A stretch of DNA of 64,000 nt, taken from positions 8,866,001 to 8,930,000 of the forward strand of contig NZ_CP108513.1 of the NCBI RefSeq assembly GCF_035989285.1, read 5' to 3'. Position numbers and translations under genes: made by a program. Each line of letters opens with the position of its first letter. Position 1 is the stretch's first letter. A model generated the notes under the pieces. The model was not told the origin of the DNA and did not search any database. It saw nothing but the letters and a program-made list of their open reading frames with translations. Shown here in pieces: positions 7,939 to 15,298 of the stretch. The stretch is from Streptomyces sp. NBC_01235. Its GTDB lineage: Bacteria > Actinomycetota > Actinomycetes > Streptomycetales > Streptomycetaceae.

Positions 7939-8704
7939 GGTCCTCCCTCTGCTCTCGTGCCACGGCCGTCTGTTCCCGTGTCGTGTCCGTTCGGCCCCCT
8001 GCTGTGCTGCCCATCGGTTCTGCCGTCCTGCGCGCCGAGTCCGTGTCCGTCGTGCCGGGGGTCAGCCGCTCGGGGAGCCAGCGGGCCGCGGCGCCCAGGC
8101 ACAGGCCCAGCCAGCCGAGGGTGAACAGCCAGCCGCCGACGACGTCGGTGAACCAGTGCACCCCGAGGTAGACGCGGGTCAGGCCGACCGACGCGCCCCA
8201 GCCGCAGATGACCACGGTGAGCGAGGTCGTGCCGCGCGGGCCGCGCACGCGGACGGCGATGATCAGCAGCCCCGCGGCGAGGGCCGCCGTGGTGGTGTGA
8301 CCGGAGGGAAACGCCCATCCCGAGGCATGAGTCGTCCAGTCCGTTAGGGGTGGTCGAGGCCGGGCCACGAGCGCCATCGCCGCGTACCGCAATGCCTGGC
8401 CCGCCCCGAGGCAGGCCAGACAGAGCGCGACGGCGAGCGCGCGCTGCCGGAGGGTGCGTCCCGCGATGATTCCGGCCAGCACGGCCAGCGCGTACGGGAC
8501 GACACCCGTCCCTGTGGCGGTCAGCCCTCGGGCGAACGCCACCGCCACGTCCGGCCGGTGACCGACGGACCACGAGAGAAGGTCGGCGTCCGCGAACAGG
8601 GGTGCGCCGTCGCGGCCCACCACGACCATGGTCAGCACGCCGAACGCCGTCCAGGCGCCGAGTCCGCAGCTGCCGGCCAGTTCGGCGACGTCACCGCGCT
8701 TCAT
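7892..8704 (-). CDS. PAP2 family membrane phosphatase 1
   Basis: Integral membrane phosphatase of the type-2 phosphatidic acid phosphatase family, 270 residues. Motifs are seen as VARPRP (C1, lacking the usual upstream Lys), GWAFPSGHTTT (C2) and TRVYLGVHWFTDVVGG (C3, catalytic His). Six membrane segments are apparent; the last 55 residues are hydrophilic and run across the start of the response-regulator gene. The ATG at 8704 overlaps the stop of the second PAP2 gene. Members dephosphorylate lipid pyrophosphates such as undecaprenyl pyrophosphate or phosphatidic acid; the pairing with DedA suggests polyprenyl-carrier recycling. Confidence 0.88.
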   Translation of the reverse strand: MKRGDVAELAGSCGLGAWTAFGVLTMVVVGRDGAPLFADADLLSWSVGHRPDVAVAFARGLTATGTGVVPYALAVLAGIIAGRTLRQRALAVALCLACLGAGQALRYAAMALVARPRPPLTDWTTHASGWAFPSGHTTTAALAAGLLIIAVRVRGPRGTTSLTVVICGWGASVGLTRVYLGVHWFTDVVGGWLFTLGWLGLCLGAAARWLPERLTPGTTDTDSARRTAEPMGSTAGGRTDTTREQTAVAREQREDHAPDDPGRRGRSRPA

Positions 8705-9306
8705 GACGCCGCCACCAGCGGACGCAGGCGGCTGGCCGTGAGCCGCAGGGCCAGGGCCTCGGCACGCCTGCGCAGCGCCGACATGGCGAGCAGCGCGGCC
8801 AGGGCGCCCACAACGACCCCTGCGAGCACGTCGTGGGGGTAGTGCGCGCCGACCCAGACCCGTGCGGCCGCCATCGCGAGGGCGGCCGCGGCAGCGACCG
8901 CGCCGAGCCGGCGGGAGACGAACAGCAGGGCGACGGCCGCAGCGGCGGCGATGGCCGCGTGGTTGCTGGGGAAGGACCAGTCGCCGGGCGCCGGACACGC
9001 CTCCAGCGTGGTCACCCGCAGGCTCTGGCAGGGCCGGTCCTCGCGCACCAGCAGCTTCAGCACCGCGTCCACCCCGTACGCGGCGACCACGACGAACGGC
9101 ACGGCGAGCGCCGTCACCGCCGCCGCGGCGTCCACATGCCGTGCGCGCCACCAGCCGACGGCCATGAGGGCCGCGAACAGGGCGAGCCCGTACGTCGACC
9201 ATGCCGACACTGTGTTGTCCAGCCACGCGGGAGCGTGCCAGGCGAGGTTCACCACGTCGGTGTAGGCCGAGCCGTCGACCGACGAGCCGTCGAGGGCGAG
9301 GATCAT
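8701..9306 (-). CDS. PAP2 family membrane phosphatase 2
   Basis: Second PAP2 phosphatase, 201 residues, close to the size of BcrC-type undecaprenyl pyrophosphate phosphatases. All three motifs are present: KLLVREDRPC (C1), WSFPSNHAAIAA (C2, with PSNH as in BcrC) and RVWVGAHYPHDVLAG (C3). The N-terminus reads MILALDGSSVDGSAYTDV before the first helix, again BcrC-like. The start overlaps the DedA stop by 4 bp and its stop overlaps the next PAP2 ATG. Likely role: regenerate undecaprenyl phosphate at the outer face of the membrane. Confidence 0.9.
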   Translation of the reverse strand: MILALDGSSVDGSAYTDVVNLAWHAPAWLDNTVSAWSTYGLALFAALMAVGWWRARHVDAAAAVTALAVPFVVVAAYGVDAVLKLLVREDRPCQSLRVTTLEACPAPGDWSFPSNHAAIAAAAAVALLFVSRRLGAVAAAAALAMAAARVWVGAHYPHDVLAGVVVGALAALLAMSALRRRAEALALRLTASRLRPLVAAS

Positions 9307-9971
9307 CCGCCTGCCTCCTTCGCCTTCGCGGCCCGGCGCGAGCGGTGCACCTCGGAGGCGAGCGGCAGCAGCGACAGGGCGACGATCAGCGCGACCATCG
9401 GCAGCAGATACCGGTCCACGTTCGGCACGGAGGAGCCCAGTGCGTACCCCGCCAGCGTGAGACCCAGGCTCCCCACCAGCCCGCCGGCCACCTGGCAGAC
9501 GGTGAACGTCCGCACCGGCACCCACAGGGCGCCCGCCATCGGGTTCAGGACCGTGCGCACCACCGGAACGAAGCGGGCCAGCACGATCGCCTTCGCGTAC
9601 CCGTAACGCTCCAGCAGCTCCTCCGCGCGTTTCACCCCTTCGTGCAGGCGGGCCGAGCGGCTCCGGGCGAGCAGGGCGCCGCCCGCTCTTCGGCCCAGGA
9701 GATATCTGCACTGCGCGCCCGCCAGCGCCCCCACCGCCGCGGCGACCAGGAGCGGGTCGAGCGACAGCTTGAGGCCACGGTCGGCGGTGCCGGTGCACAG
9801 CAGACCGGCCGTGAACAGCAGGGAATCGCCCGGCAGGAAGAAGCCGATCAGCAGCCCGGTCTCGGCGAACAGGACCACGCCCACGCCCAGCACGCCGAAG
9901 GCGGCCAGCAGCGACCGGGCGTCCAGCACATTGACGGCGAGCTGCGACGATAGGTGTACGGCTGTGGTCAT
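9303..9971 (-). CDS. DedA family membrane protein
   Basis: DedA/SNARE-associated (VTT) family, 222 residues. Family hallmarks are ETGLLIGFFLPGDSLLFTAG near the N-terminus, GRRAGG, and RFVPVVRTVLNPMAGAL with the conserved Arg residues. Some DedA proteins are now known to flip undecaprenyl phosphate inward, which fits an operon with two PAP2 phosphatases that make that lipid outside. This is the first gene of the five-gene operon; the intergenic region to the divergent blaI-type gene holds BlaI operators that might also affect it. Confidence 0.9.
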   Translation of the reverse strand: MTTAVHLSSQLAVNVLDARSLLAAFGVLGVGVVLFAETGLLIGFFLPGDSLLFTAGLLCTGTADRGLKLSLDPLLVAAAVGALAGAQCRYLLGRRAGGALLARSRSARLHEGVKRAEELLERYGYAKAIVLARFVPVVRTVLNPMAGALWVPVRTFTVCQVAGGLVGSLGLTLAGYALGSSVPNVDRYLLPMVALIVALSLLPLASEVHRSRRAAKAKEAGG

Positions 9972-10049
9972 CGCCGGGAGTCCCCTTCATCCTTCGTCAG
10001 GACCGTCGGCTGCGATGAGAACGCCGGTGCGGTGACACCCGACGACTGA

Positions 10050-10084
10050 CTACAATCTTGTAGACGGTCTACTGAACTGTAGAC
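10050..10084. promoter_or_regulatory. BlaI-type operators (two dyads)
   Basis: CTACA-ATCT-TGTAG at 10050-10063 and GTCTAC-TGAACT-GTAGAC at 10067-10084 are perfect-armed inverted repeats with the TACA/TGTA core recognised by BlaI/MecI repressors. They lie 25 bp before the blaI-type ATG at 10109, so autoregulation is expected. Confidence 0.8.
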
Positions 10085-10108
10085 GATGGCGGAATGAGGA
10101 ACGTTCCC

Positions 10109-10480
10109 ATGACGGACGCGAGGGACGAGAGGCGGCCGGCCGGCGAGCTCGAAGCCGCCGTCATGGCGGCCCTGTGGGCCGCCGGGGCCCCGCTCACACC
10201 GGGGCGGGTGCAGACCGAACTCGGTTCCGGCCTGGCCCGGACGACGGTGGCGACGATCCTGACCCGTCTGCACGAGAAGGGCGTCGTCGGCCGTGAGCGG
10301 CAGGGGCGCGGCTACGCCTACTTTCCCGTGCAGGACGCCCACGGCCTGACCGCCCGGCGCATGCACACCGAACTCGACCAGGACACCGACCGGGAGACGG
10401 TCCTGGCGCGCTTCGTCGCCCAGCTCAGCCCCGGCGACGAGCAGCACCTGCGCCGGCTCCTGGAGGGTGACGAGCGATGA
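10109..10480 (+). CDS. BlaI/MecI/CopY family repressor 1
   Basis: Winged-helix repressor of 123 residues. ELEAAVMAALWAAG opens the wing domain, TTVATILTRLHEKGVVGRER is the recognition helix and wing, and the C-terminal dimerisation part ends LSPGDEQHLRRLLEG. The ATG at 10109 has GAGGAA 8 bp before it; an ATG at 10094 is also in frame. The stop overlaps the M56 peptidase start by 4 bp, the classic repressor-antirepressor pairing in which the membrane peptidase inactivates BlaI on cell-wall stress. Operators lie directly upstream. Confidence 0.92.
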   Translation: MTDARDERRPAGELEAAVMAALWAAGAPLTPGRVQTELGSGLARTTVATILTRLHEKGVVGRERQGRGYAYFPVQDAHGLTARRMHTELDQDTDRETVLARFVAQLSPGDEQHLRRLLEGDER

Positions 10481-11406
10481 CCGCTCTGCTGCTCCCACCG
10501 CTGATCCTGCCCTTCCTCGCGCCGACGCTGGCCCGCCGAACCCTCGACCGCTTGGCCCCCGCCACCGCACTGTGGGTCCTCACCGTCTCGGCCCTGGCAC
10601 TGGCGGGGGCCTGCGTCGCGGCCCTCGGCGCCCTGGTCCTGACCGGACTGCTCAAACTCCCCGCATTCGCCGCCTTCGGTGAACTCGTCCACCCCCTGCG
10701 GACTCCCTCGGACTATCTCGTCCTGCCCGCAGCCACGGCGGCTACCGGAGTGCTGACCCTCAGTTCCTGGACTCTCGTGCGCTCAGCACTCCGACAGGCC
10801 CGCGCCTTCAGGACCGCCCGCACGCAGGCCGACCGCCGCCCCGCCGCCGGTGACCTGTGCGTGATCGATTCGCCCGATCCGGACGCGTACGCCCTGCCCG
10901 GACGCCCCCACCGCATCGTCGTCACCACCGCCATGCTGCGCAGCCTCGGCCCCGCCGAGCGTGAGGCCCTCTTCGCCCATGAGCGCGCCCACAACTGCGC
11001 CGGCCACCACTATTTTCTGGCCGTAGCCGAACTCGCCGCCCACTGCCACCCCGCCCTGCGCACCACCCGCGACACCGTCCGTCTCGCCGCCGAGCGAGCC
11101 GCCGACGAGGCCGCCGCCGAGGTCACCGGCGACCGACGCCTGATCGCCACAGCCATCGCCCGCGCCGCCCTCGCCGGCCACGCCTCCCCGTCGACGCGTC
11201 CGAACTTCGCACCCGCGGCGACGAGCGGCCCGGTTCCGCAACGCGTCGCGGCCCTCCTCGCACCCTCCGAGAAGCGCTCACGCACCCCCCGCCGTACCGC
11301 GTTCCTCCTCGTGGCCTGCACGGTCCTGTCCGTCGCCGCCGGAACAGCCGGCGTCGCCGACTTCCACCACGAGGTCGAGGTCGCCCAGGGCGAGGAAGGT
11401 CCATGA
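10477..11406 (+). CDS. M56 family membrane metallopeptidase 1 (BlaR1-like)
   Basis: Membrane peptidase of 309 residues without the penicillin-sensor domain of true BlaR1. N-terminal membrane helices precede the cytoplasmic zinc-protease domain with LFAHERAHNCAGHH, an HExxH motif, and an AERAADEAAAEVTGD glutamate-zinc segment. A last hydrophobic helix near residue 285 (RRTAFLLVACTVLSVAA) anchors the C-terminus. Coupled to the upstream repressor gene, which is its probable cleavage target. How it senses a signal without a sensor domain is not evident. Confidence 0.9.
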   Translation: MTALLLPPLILPFLAPTLARRTLDRLAPATALWVLTVSALALAGACVAALGALVLTGLLKLPAFAAFGELVHPLRTPSDYLVLPAATAATGVLTLSSWTLVRSALRQARAFRTARTQADRRPAAGDLCVIDSPDPDAYALPGRPHRIVVTTAMLRSLGPAEREALFAHERAHNCAGHHYFLAVAELAAHCHPALRTTRDTVRLAAERAADEAAAEVTGDRRLIATAIARAALAGHASPSTRPNFAPAATSGPVPQRVAALLAPSEKRSRTPRRTAFLLVACTVLSVAAGTAGVADFHHEVEVAQGEEGP

Positions 11407-11444
11407 CCGCCTCGGAGCGGTGACCACGAGGAGCGCTCTGGCTG

Positions 11445-11464
11445 CCCGAGTGATCACCCTCGGG
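11445..11464. terminator. Possible bidirectional hairpin between convergent M56 genes
   Basis: CCCGAG (11445-11450) and CTCGGG (11459-11464) form a 6-bp stem in the 47-bp gap between two converging peptidase genes, overlapping the end of the minus-strand one. No T-run follows; weak support. Confidence 0.35.
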
Positions 11465-12362
11465 CGAGGATCGGCTCCAGCAGCCGGAACAGGTCGCCGG
11501 TGGCATCGGCGGCACCCAGCGCGGTGAGGGCGCCGAGAGCCAGAACGGGCACCGCCGGCGGCCACAGCCGTGGCGGCGGGGCGATCTGGAGAGCTGCGAT
11601 CCGGCGGGTGACCGCGCGGTCGGTGAAACCGAGTGCGCGTGACGGCTCCCGGCGTCCGGCCGTGAGAGCTGCCCGCGCGAGAGCGCGGGCGGTGCCTGCG
11701 CGGTCGCCGACCACAGCGGCCGCTCGCTCGTCGGCCCAGCGTTCCACGAGGAGGACGACCGCGTGCCGGACCGGGGCAACGAGCGGGTTGACCGCGCCGG
11801 CCAGCGTAACGGCGGTGCACAGGCGTGCGTGGCGGTGGGCCACGTGGGCCCGCTCGTGGGTGAGCAGGACGCGGCGCTCCTCGGGCGAGAGAGCGCCGAG
11901 CATCGTGCTGGTGACCAGAATTCGGCCCGGTGAGCCCGCCCGTCCCGGGATGGCGAACGCCTCAGCGATGGGGGCGGCGGCCACGACCAGTTCGGTGTCC
12001 TGCGGCTGCCCCTCGCACAGCAGCCGCAAGGCCCGGCGGGTGAGGTACTCGGCGCGGGCGGCTCTGAGGAACCGGTGGGCCAGGAAGAAAAGCAGTGCGC
12101 AGGCGGCGAACGCGACGACCTCCGGTACCGGCTCGGGAAGCGGGCGGCCGTCCTCGCGGGCATCCGCGACCACCGGGGGAGCGGCGCCGACGAGGGTGGC
12201 GGCCAGCAGGAGCAGGGACCATGCGGTCGCCGCCGCGCACACGACGGCGGCGCCGGCCGGCGCGCGGGCGGCGAGCGCCGGTGCCACCCGGCGGCCGACC
12301 CAATGGCTGACCGCGGCGAGCAGCAGGGACAGCAGGAACGGTGTGTAGACGTCGACCCTCAC
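11454..12362 (-). CDS. M56 family membrane metallopeptidase 2 (BlaR1-like)
   Basis: Second BlaR1-like peptidase, 302 residues. The first helix MRVDVYTPFLLSLLLAAVSH and two more hydrophobic segments precede the zinc motif LLTHERAHVAHRHAR, with the third ligand region VERWADERAAAVVGD. The GTG start at 12362 overlaps the stop of the BlaI-type gene upstream (GTGA). The C-terminal helix is near residues 268-285. No extracytoplasmic sensor domain. Organisation mirrors the converging blaI-M56 pair at 10109-11406, suggesting duplication. Confidence 0.9.
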   Translation of the reverse strand: MRVDVYTPFLLSLLLAAVSHWVGRRVAPALAARAPAGAAVVCAAATAWSLLLLAATLVGAAPPVVADAREDGRPLPEPVPEVVAFAACALLFFLAHRFLRAARAEYLTRRALRLLCEGQPQDTELVVAAAPIAEAFAIPGRAGSPGRILVTSTMLGALSPEERRVLLTHERAHVAHRHARLCTAVTLAGAVNPLVAPVRHAVVLLVERWADERAAAVVGDRAGTARALARAALTAGRREPSRALGFTDRAVTRRIAALQIAPPPRLWPPAVPVLALGALTALGAADATGDLFRLLEPILARG

Positions 12363-12742
12363 CGCTCGCCGCCCCCCAGCAGGTCACGCAGCGCCCGCTC
12401 CTCCTCCGGGCTCAGCCCGGTGACGAACTGCTGCAGCGCGGCAATCGGGTCCGGACCCCGGTCGAGGGCCTCGTGCATGGCCTCGGCGGTCAGCTCGGCG
12501 GCGTTCTTCGCGGGCCGGTAGGCGCCGCGCCGCCCGTCCGCGTCCCGCAGGACGAGTCCCTTGTCGTACAGGCGTTTGAGAATGGTGTGCACGGTGTTGT
12601 AGGCGAGGTCGCCGCCGAGATCGGCCTGAATCTCCGCCGGAGTCAGCGCCCGGTCCGCCGCCCACAGGGCCGCGAGCACCTCGCTCTCCAGTTCACCGGC
12701 GTTACGCCGTTCGGCTCTGCCCTGCGGGCCCGTGCCAGCCAT
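12359..12742 (-). CDS. BlaI/MecI/CopY family repressor 2
   Basis: Repressor of 127 residues. RRNAGELESEVLAALWAADR starts the wing domain; the recognition helix is in NTVHTILKRLYDKGLVLRDA, and LSPEEERALRDLLGG closes the dimerisation domain. It is divergent from the membrane glycosyltransferase-like gene at 12859, with three BlaI-type dyads between them, so it should regulate itself, the coupled M56 gene and probably the glycosyltransferase-like gene. Confidence 0.92.
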   Translation of the reverse strand: MAGTGPQGRAERRNAGELESEVLAALWAADRALTPAEIQADLGGDLAYNTVHTILKRLYDKGLVLRDADGRRGAYRPAKNAAELTAEAMHEALDRGPDPIAALQQFVTGLSPEEERALRDLLGGGER

Positions 12743-12751
12743 GGCTGAGAC

Positions 12752-12843
12752 CTTACAGCGTGTAGGGGTGTGACGGCCCGAGGTGCTGTCGTTGGCGTGA
12801 ACCCTACAGTCTGTAGGGTTAATCTGGCCCTACAGGCTGTAGG
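12752..12843. promoter_or_regulatory. Three BlaI-type operators in a divergent promoter
   Basis: Inverted repeats with the TACAG/CTGTA core occur at about 12752-12765 (CTTACAGCGTGTAGG), 12801-12819 (ACCCTACAGTCTGTAGGGT, a near-perfect dyad) and 12828-12843 (CCCTACAGGCTGTAGG). The last one ends only about 15 bp before the ATG at 12859 and overlaps its ribosome-site region, so repression of that gene is likely strong. Confidence 0.85.
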
Positions 12844-12858
12844 AGTAAGGGGTGAGTG

Positions 12859-14379
12859 ATGAGAGACGGCCCGCAGGCCGCGGACAGCGCGTCGGCCGCG
12901 TCGACCGGCCCACCCAGGCCCGACCCCCCGACGGCCGTTCGCTTCGCTCCCCGATCCCGCGGCGAGGTGGCGCTCGCGGTCGTGGCCGGCGCCTTCACTC
13001 TGGCCCAGCTCCTTCTCGTCAGGCCGGGGATGGGCCTCGGCTGGGACGAGTCGGTCTACGTCAGCCAGGTCTCCTCCCACGCGCCGACCGCGTTCTTCAG
13101 CGCCCCGCGCGCCCGTGGCGTCCCGCTGCTGGTGGCGCCGGTCGCCGCCTGGTCGTCGTCCACCGCGCTGCTGCGGATCTACCTGGCCGTCCTGTCCGGT
13201 CTCGCCCTGTTCCTCGCGCTTCGCGCCTGGCGGGGCGTCTTCCCCGCCCGGGTGCTCGCGACCGCGGGCGCCCTGTTCGCCACCTTGTGGGTGACGCTGT
13301 TCTACGGCCCGCAGGCCATGCCCAACTACTGGGTCGCCGTCGGCGCCCTGGCCGGCACGGGCTGCTTCCTGCGCGCCCAGGCGAACCGCTTCGACCGCGC
13401 GGCGCTGTGGGGCGTGGGCCTGAGCGCGGCCCTGATGGCCTGGATGCGCCCCACGGACGCGGTCTGGGCGACCCTGCCCCTGCTCGTCCTGCTGGTGTGT
13501 GTACGGCGGTGGCGGCGCCCCGCGCTGCTGGGGGTGCTGGTCGGCGGCCTCGCGGCCGGGGCGGCCGAGTGGGTGATCGAGGCGTACGTCTCCTACGGCG
13601 GCCTGGGGCAACGCCTGTCCGACGCGTCCCGCATCCAGGGTGGCCTCGGCTGGAACATCGCCGTCGGAGACCAACTGCGCGCTCTGGGCGGGCGCACGCT
13701 GTGCCGACCGTGCACCAGCGCCGCGCCCCCTGTCCTGGAGACCCTGTGGTGGTATGTCCTGCCACTGCTCGCAGCCCTCGCGGCCATGGTCGCCGTCCGC
13801 GCCCGGCGCCCTGTCGCCACGCTCGTACCGCTGGCCTGCGCCGCCTCGGCGGCCTTCCCCTACCTCTTCATGATCGGCTACGCGGCACCCCGCTTTCTGC
13901 TGCCCGCCTACGCGCTGGTCGCCGTACCGGTGGCCGATCTTCTGGTGCACCTGGTCCGGGCACCCGGTCGGATTCGCCGACCGCTGACCCTGGTGCTGCT
14001 TACCCTCGCTCTGGCCGTCCACCTGCCCGTGCAGTTCGCGGTGTTGGATCACACTGTGCGGCGCATCACCGCCGCCCACCGTGAGTGGGCCGCCGTAGCC
14101 GCCGGGCTGCACCGGCTGGGCGTCCGCCCGCCCTGTCTGGTCACGGGAGAGAACGACGTCCCGATCGCCTACTACGCGGGCTGCTCCTCCGCCGCGACCG
14201 TTGGTCACGACGCCAACACCACGGCAGCCGGCATCCGGCGCACCGCCCGCCGGCTGCCCGTTGCCACTCTCGTGGCAACGGGCGGGCCGCCGGGCTACGC
14301 CCGCGGCTGGACCTCGCACCAGGTGGCCGGCGTACGCGTGTACGTATCACCTGCCGTGACGCCGGGAGGGCGGCGGTGA
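12859..14379 (+). CDS. Polytopic glycosyltransferase-like (GT39/PMT-type) membrane protein
   Basis: Membrane protein of 506 residues with about ten hydrophobic segments, of the dolichyl/polyprenyl-phosphate-sugar glycosyltransferase type. The acidic first-loop motif GMGLGWDESVYVSQ matches the GT39/GT83 pattern where an Asp near the first helix is catalytic. The C-terminal 110 residues form a soluble domain (HREWAAVAAGLHRLGVRPPC). The ATG at 12859 follows an AAGGGG; a GTG three bases earlier is possible. BlaI operators immediately upstream place it in a cell-wall-stress regulon, so a role in cell-envelope glycosylation is inferred. Donor and acceptor are unknown. Confidence 0.75.
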   Translation: MRDGPQAADSASAASTGPPRPDPPTAVRFAPRSRGEVALAVVAGAFTLAQLLLVRPGMGLGWDESVYVSQVSSHAPTAFFSAPRARGVPLLVAPVAAWSSSTALLRIYLAVLSGLALFLALRAWRGVFPARVLATAGALFATLWVTLFYGPQAMPNYWVAVGALAGTGCFLRAQANRFDRAALWGVGLSAALMAWMRPTDAVWATLPLLVLLVCVRRWRRPALLGVLVGGLAAGAAEWVIEAYVSYGGLGQRLSDASRIQGGLGWNIAVGDQLRALGGRTLCRPCTSAAPPVLETLWWYVLPLLAALAAMVAVRARRPVATLVPLACAASAAFPYLFMIGYAAPRFLLPAYALVAVPVADLLVHLVRAPGRIRRPLTLVLLTLALAVHLPVQFAVLDHTVRRITAAHREWAAVAAGLHRLGVRPPCLVTGENDVPIAYYAGCSSAATVGHDANTTAAGIRRTARRLPVATLVATGGPPGYARGWTSHQVAGVRVYVSPAVTPGGRR

Positions 14380-15162
14380 GCGCCACCGGCGTTCCGCTGT
14401 CCCGCGGCCTTGGCCGGCCCTGGCGGCTCGCCGTCACCGCAGCCGTGGTGACGGCGGCCGTCTGGGTGCTCGCCGCGCACCGGCACACGGTCGACGCCGG
14501 TGCCGACCGGCCTGCCGTCGCCGATCGCGCCTGGCTGGCGGCGGCCTGTGCGGCCGCTCTGGCGACCTGGATGTGCGCGGCCGTCGCCCACGTGGTCGCC
14601 GCCCTGGTCGTGGCGTCGAGCCGGCCGGCGCGCCACCGTGCGGGGCGCGCGGCCGGGCTCGCCCTGGCCGAAGTGTGGGCGGTGCACAGCAGGCGGTCCA
14701 GGGCGTGCGCCCGGTGGGGTGGGTCCCTCGGTGCTGCGACCGCTGGCCGAGGCGGGTGGGTTCGTGCTGGAGCGGTGGGCCGACGAGGAGGCCGCGGCCC
14801 ATGTCGGCAGCCGTACGGTCGTTGCCCGCGCTGTCGGGCGGGCGGCTCTCGCCTCCGTCGGCGCGTCGCGCCCAGCTGCCCTGGCCGCGACCGGCGGGGC
14901 TGTGCCTCAGCGGGTGCAGGCCCTGCTGGCACCGCCTCCCGCGCGCCGCGCCCTGCCCTTCGTGGCGGGCGCTTTTCTGCTGACCCTGTGCTGTGCCAGC
15001 CTGGCCAATGCCGCGTCGGACAGTGAAAGCCTGGTCGAGAGCGCGGAACGGGCCCAGTGCGCCGCGGACGCCAAGGCGTCGGGCGCAGGGCATCCCATGC
15101 GGCGGCCCGACGCCTGCTGCGACCACCGTGGAGCCGGCGAACACGGAAGTCACCGCAGGTAG
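14376..15162 (+). pseudogene. Chimeric remnant: flippase-like N-terminus joined to M56 peptidase C-terminus
   Basis: A GTG at 14376 overlaps the preceding stop and opens a well-biased membrane frame (VTAAVVTAAVWVLAAHR; WLAAACAAALATWMCAA) that resembles the start of lysylphosphatidylglycerol-synthase/flippase-like proteins. From about 14715 coding character jumps to another frame with PLAEAGGFVLERWADEEAAA and VPQRVQALLAPPPARR, which is the C-terminal third of an M56 peptidase like those at 10477 and 11454. The HExxH part is absent. A deletion joining two genes out of frame explains this best; no functional product is expected. Confidence 0.65.
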
Positions 15163-15163
15163 T

Positions 15164-15187
15164 CGCGTAGTACCGCGGTACTACGCG
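15164..15187. promoter_or_regulatory. Perfect 24-bp palindrome before the ABC/two-component operon
   Basis: The 12-bp arm CGCGTAGTACCG is followed at once by its exact reverse complement. It lies 112 bp before the ABC ATPase start. NarL-type regulators bind palindromes of this size, and the operon ends with such a regulator, so autoregulation through this site is proposed. Confidence 0.6.
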
Positions 15188-15298
15188 CACGGCGCGGTTC
15201 AGCCTCCCGGTACCACCGGATTCGGGTGATTCGGCACCTAGCGTTGCCAGCGAGGCGTCCGAAGTGACGGACGCCGGAGCCCGACAGGGAGAACGCGA

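Noticed and set aside
10477..12362. Calling the M56 peptidases true beta-lactam sensors (blaR1)
   Set aside because: Both lack the C-terminal penicillin-binding sensor domain, so only the protease relation is supported.
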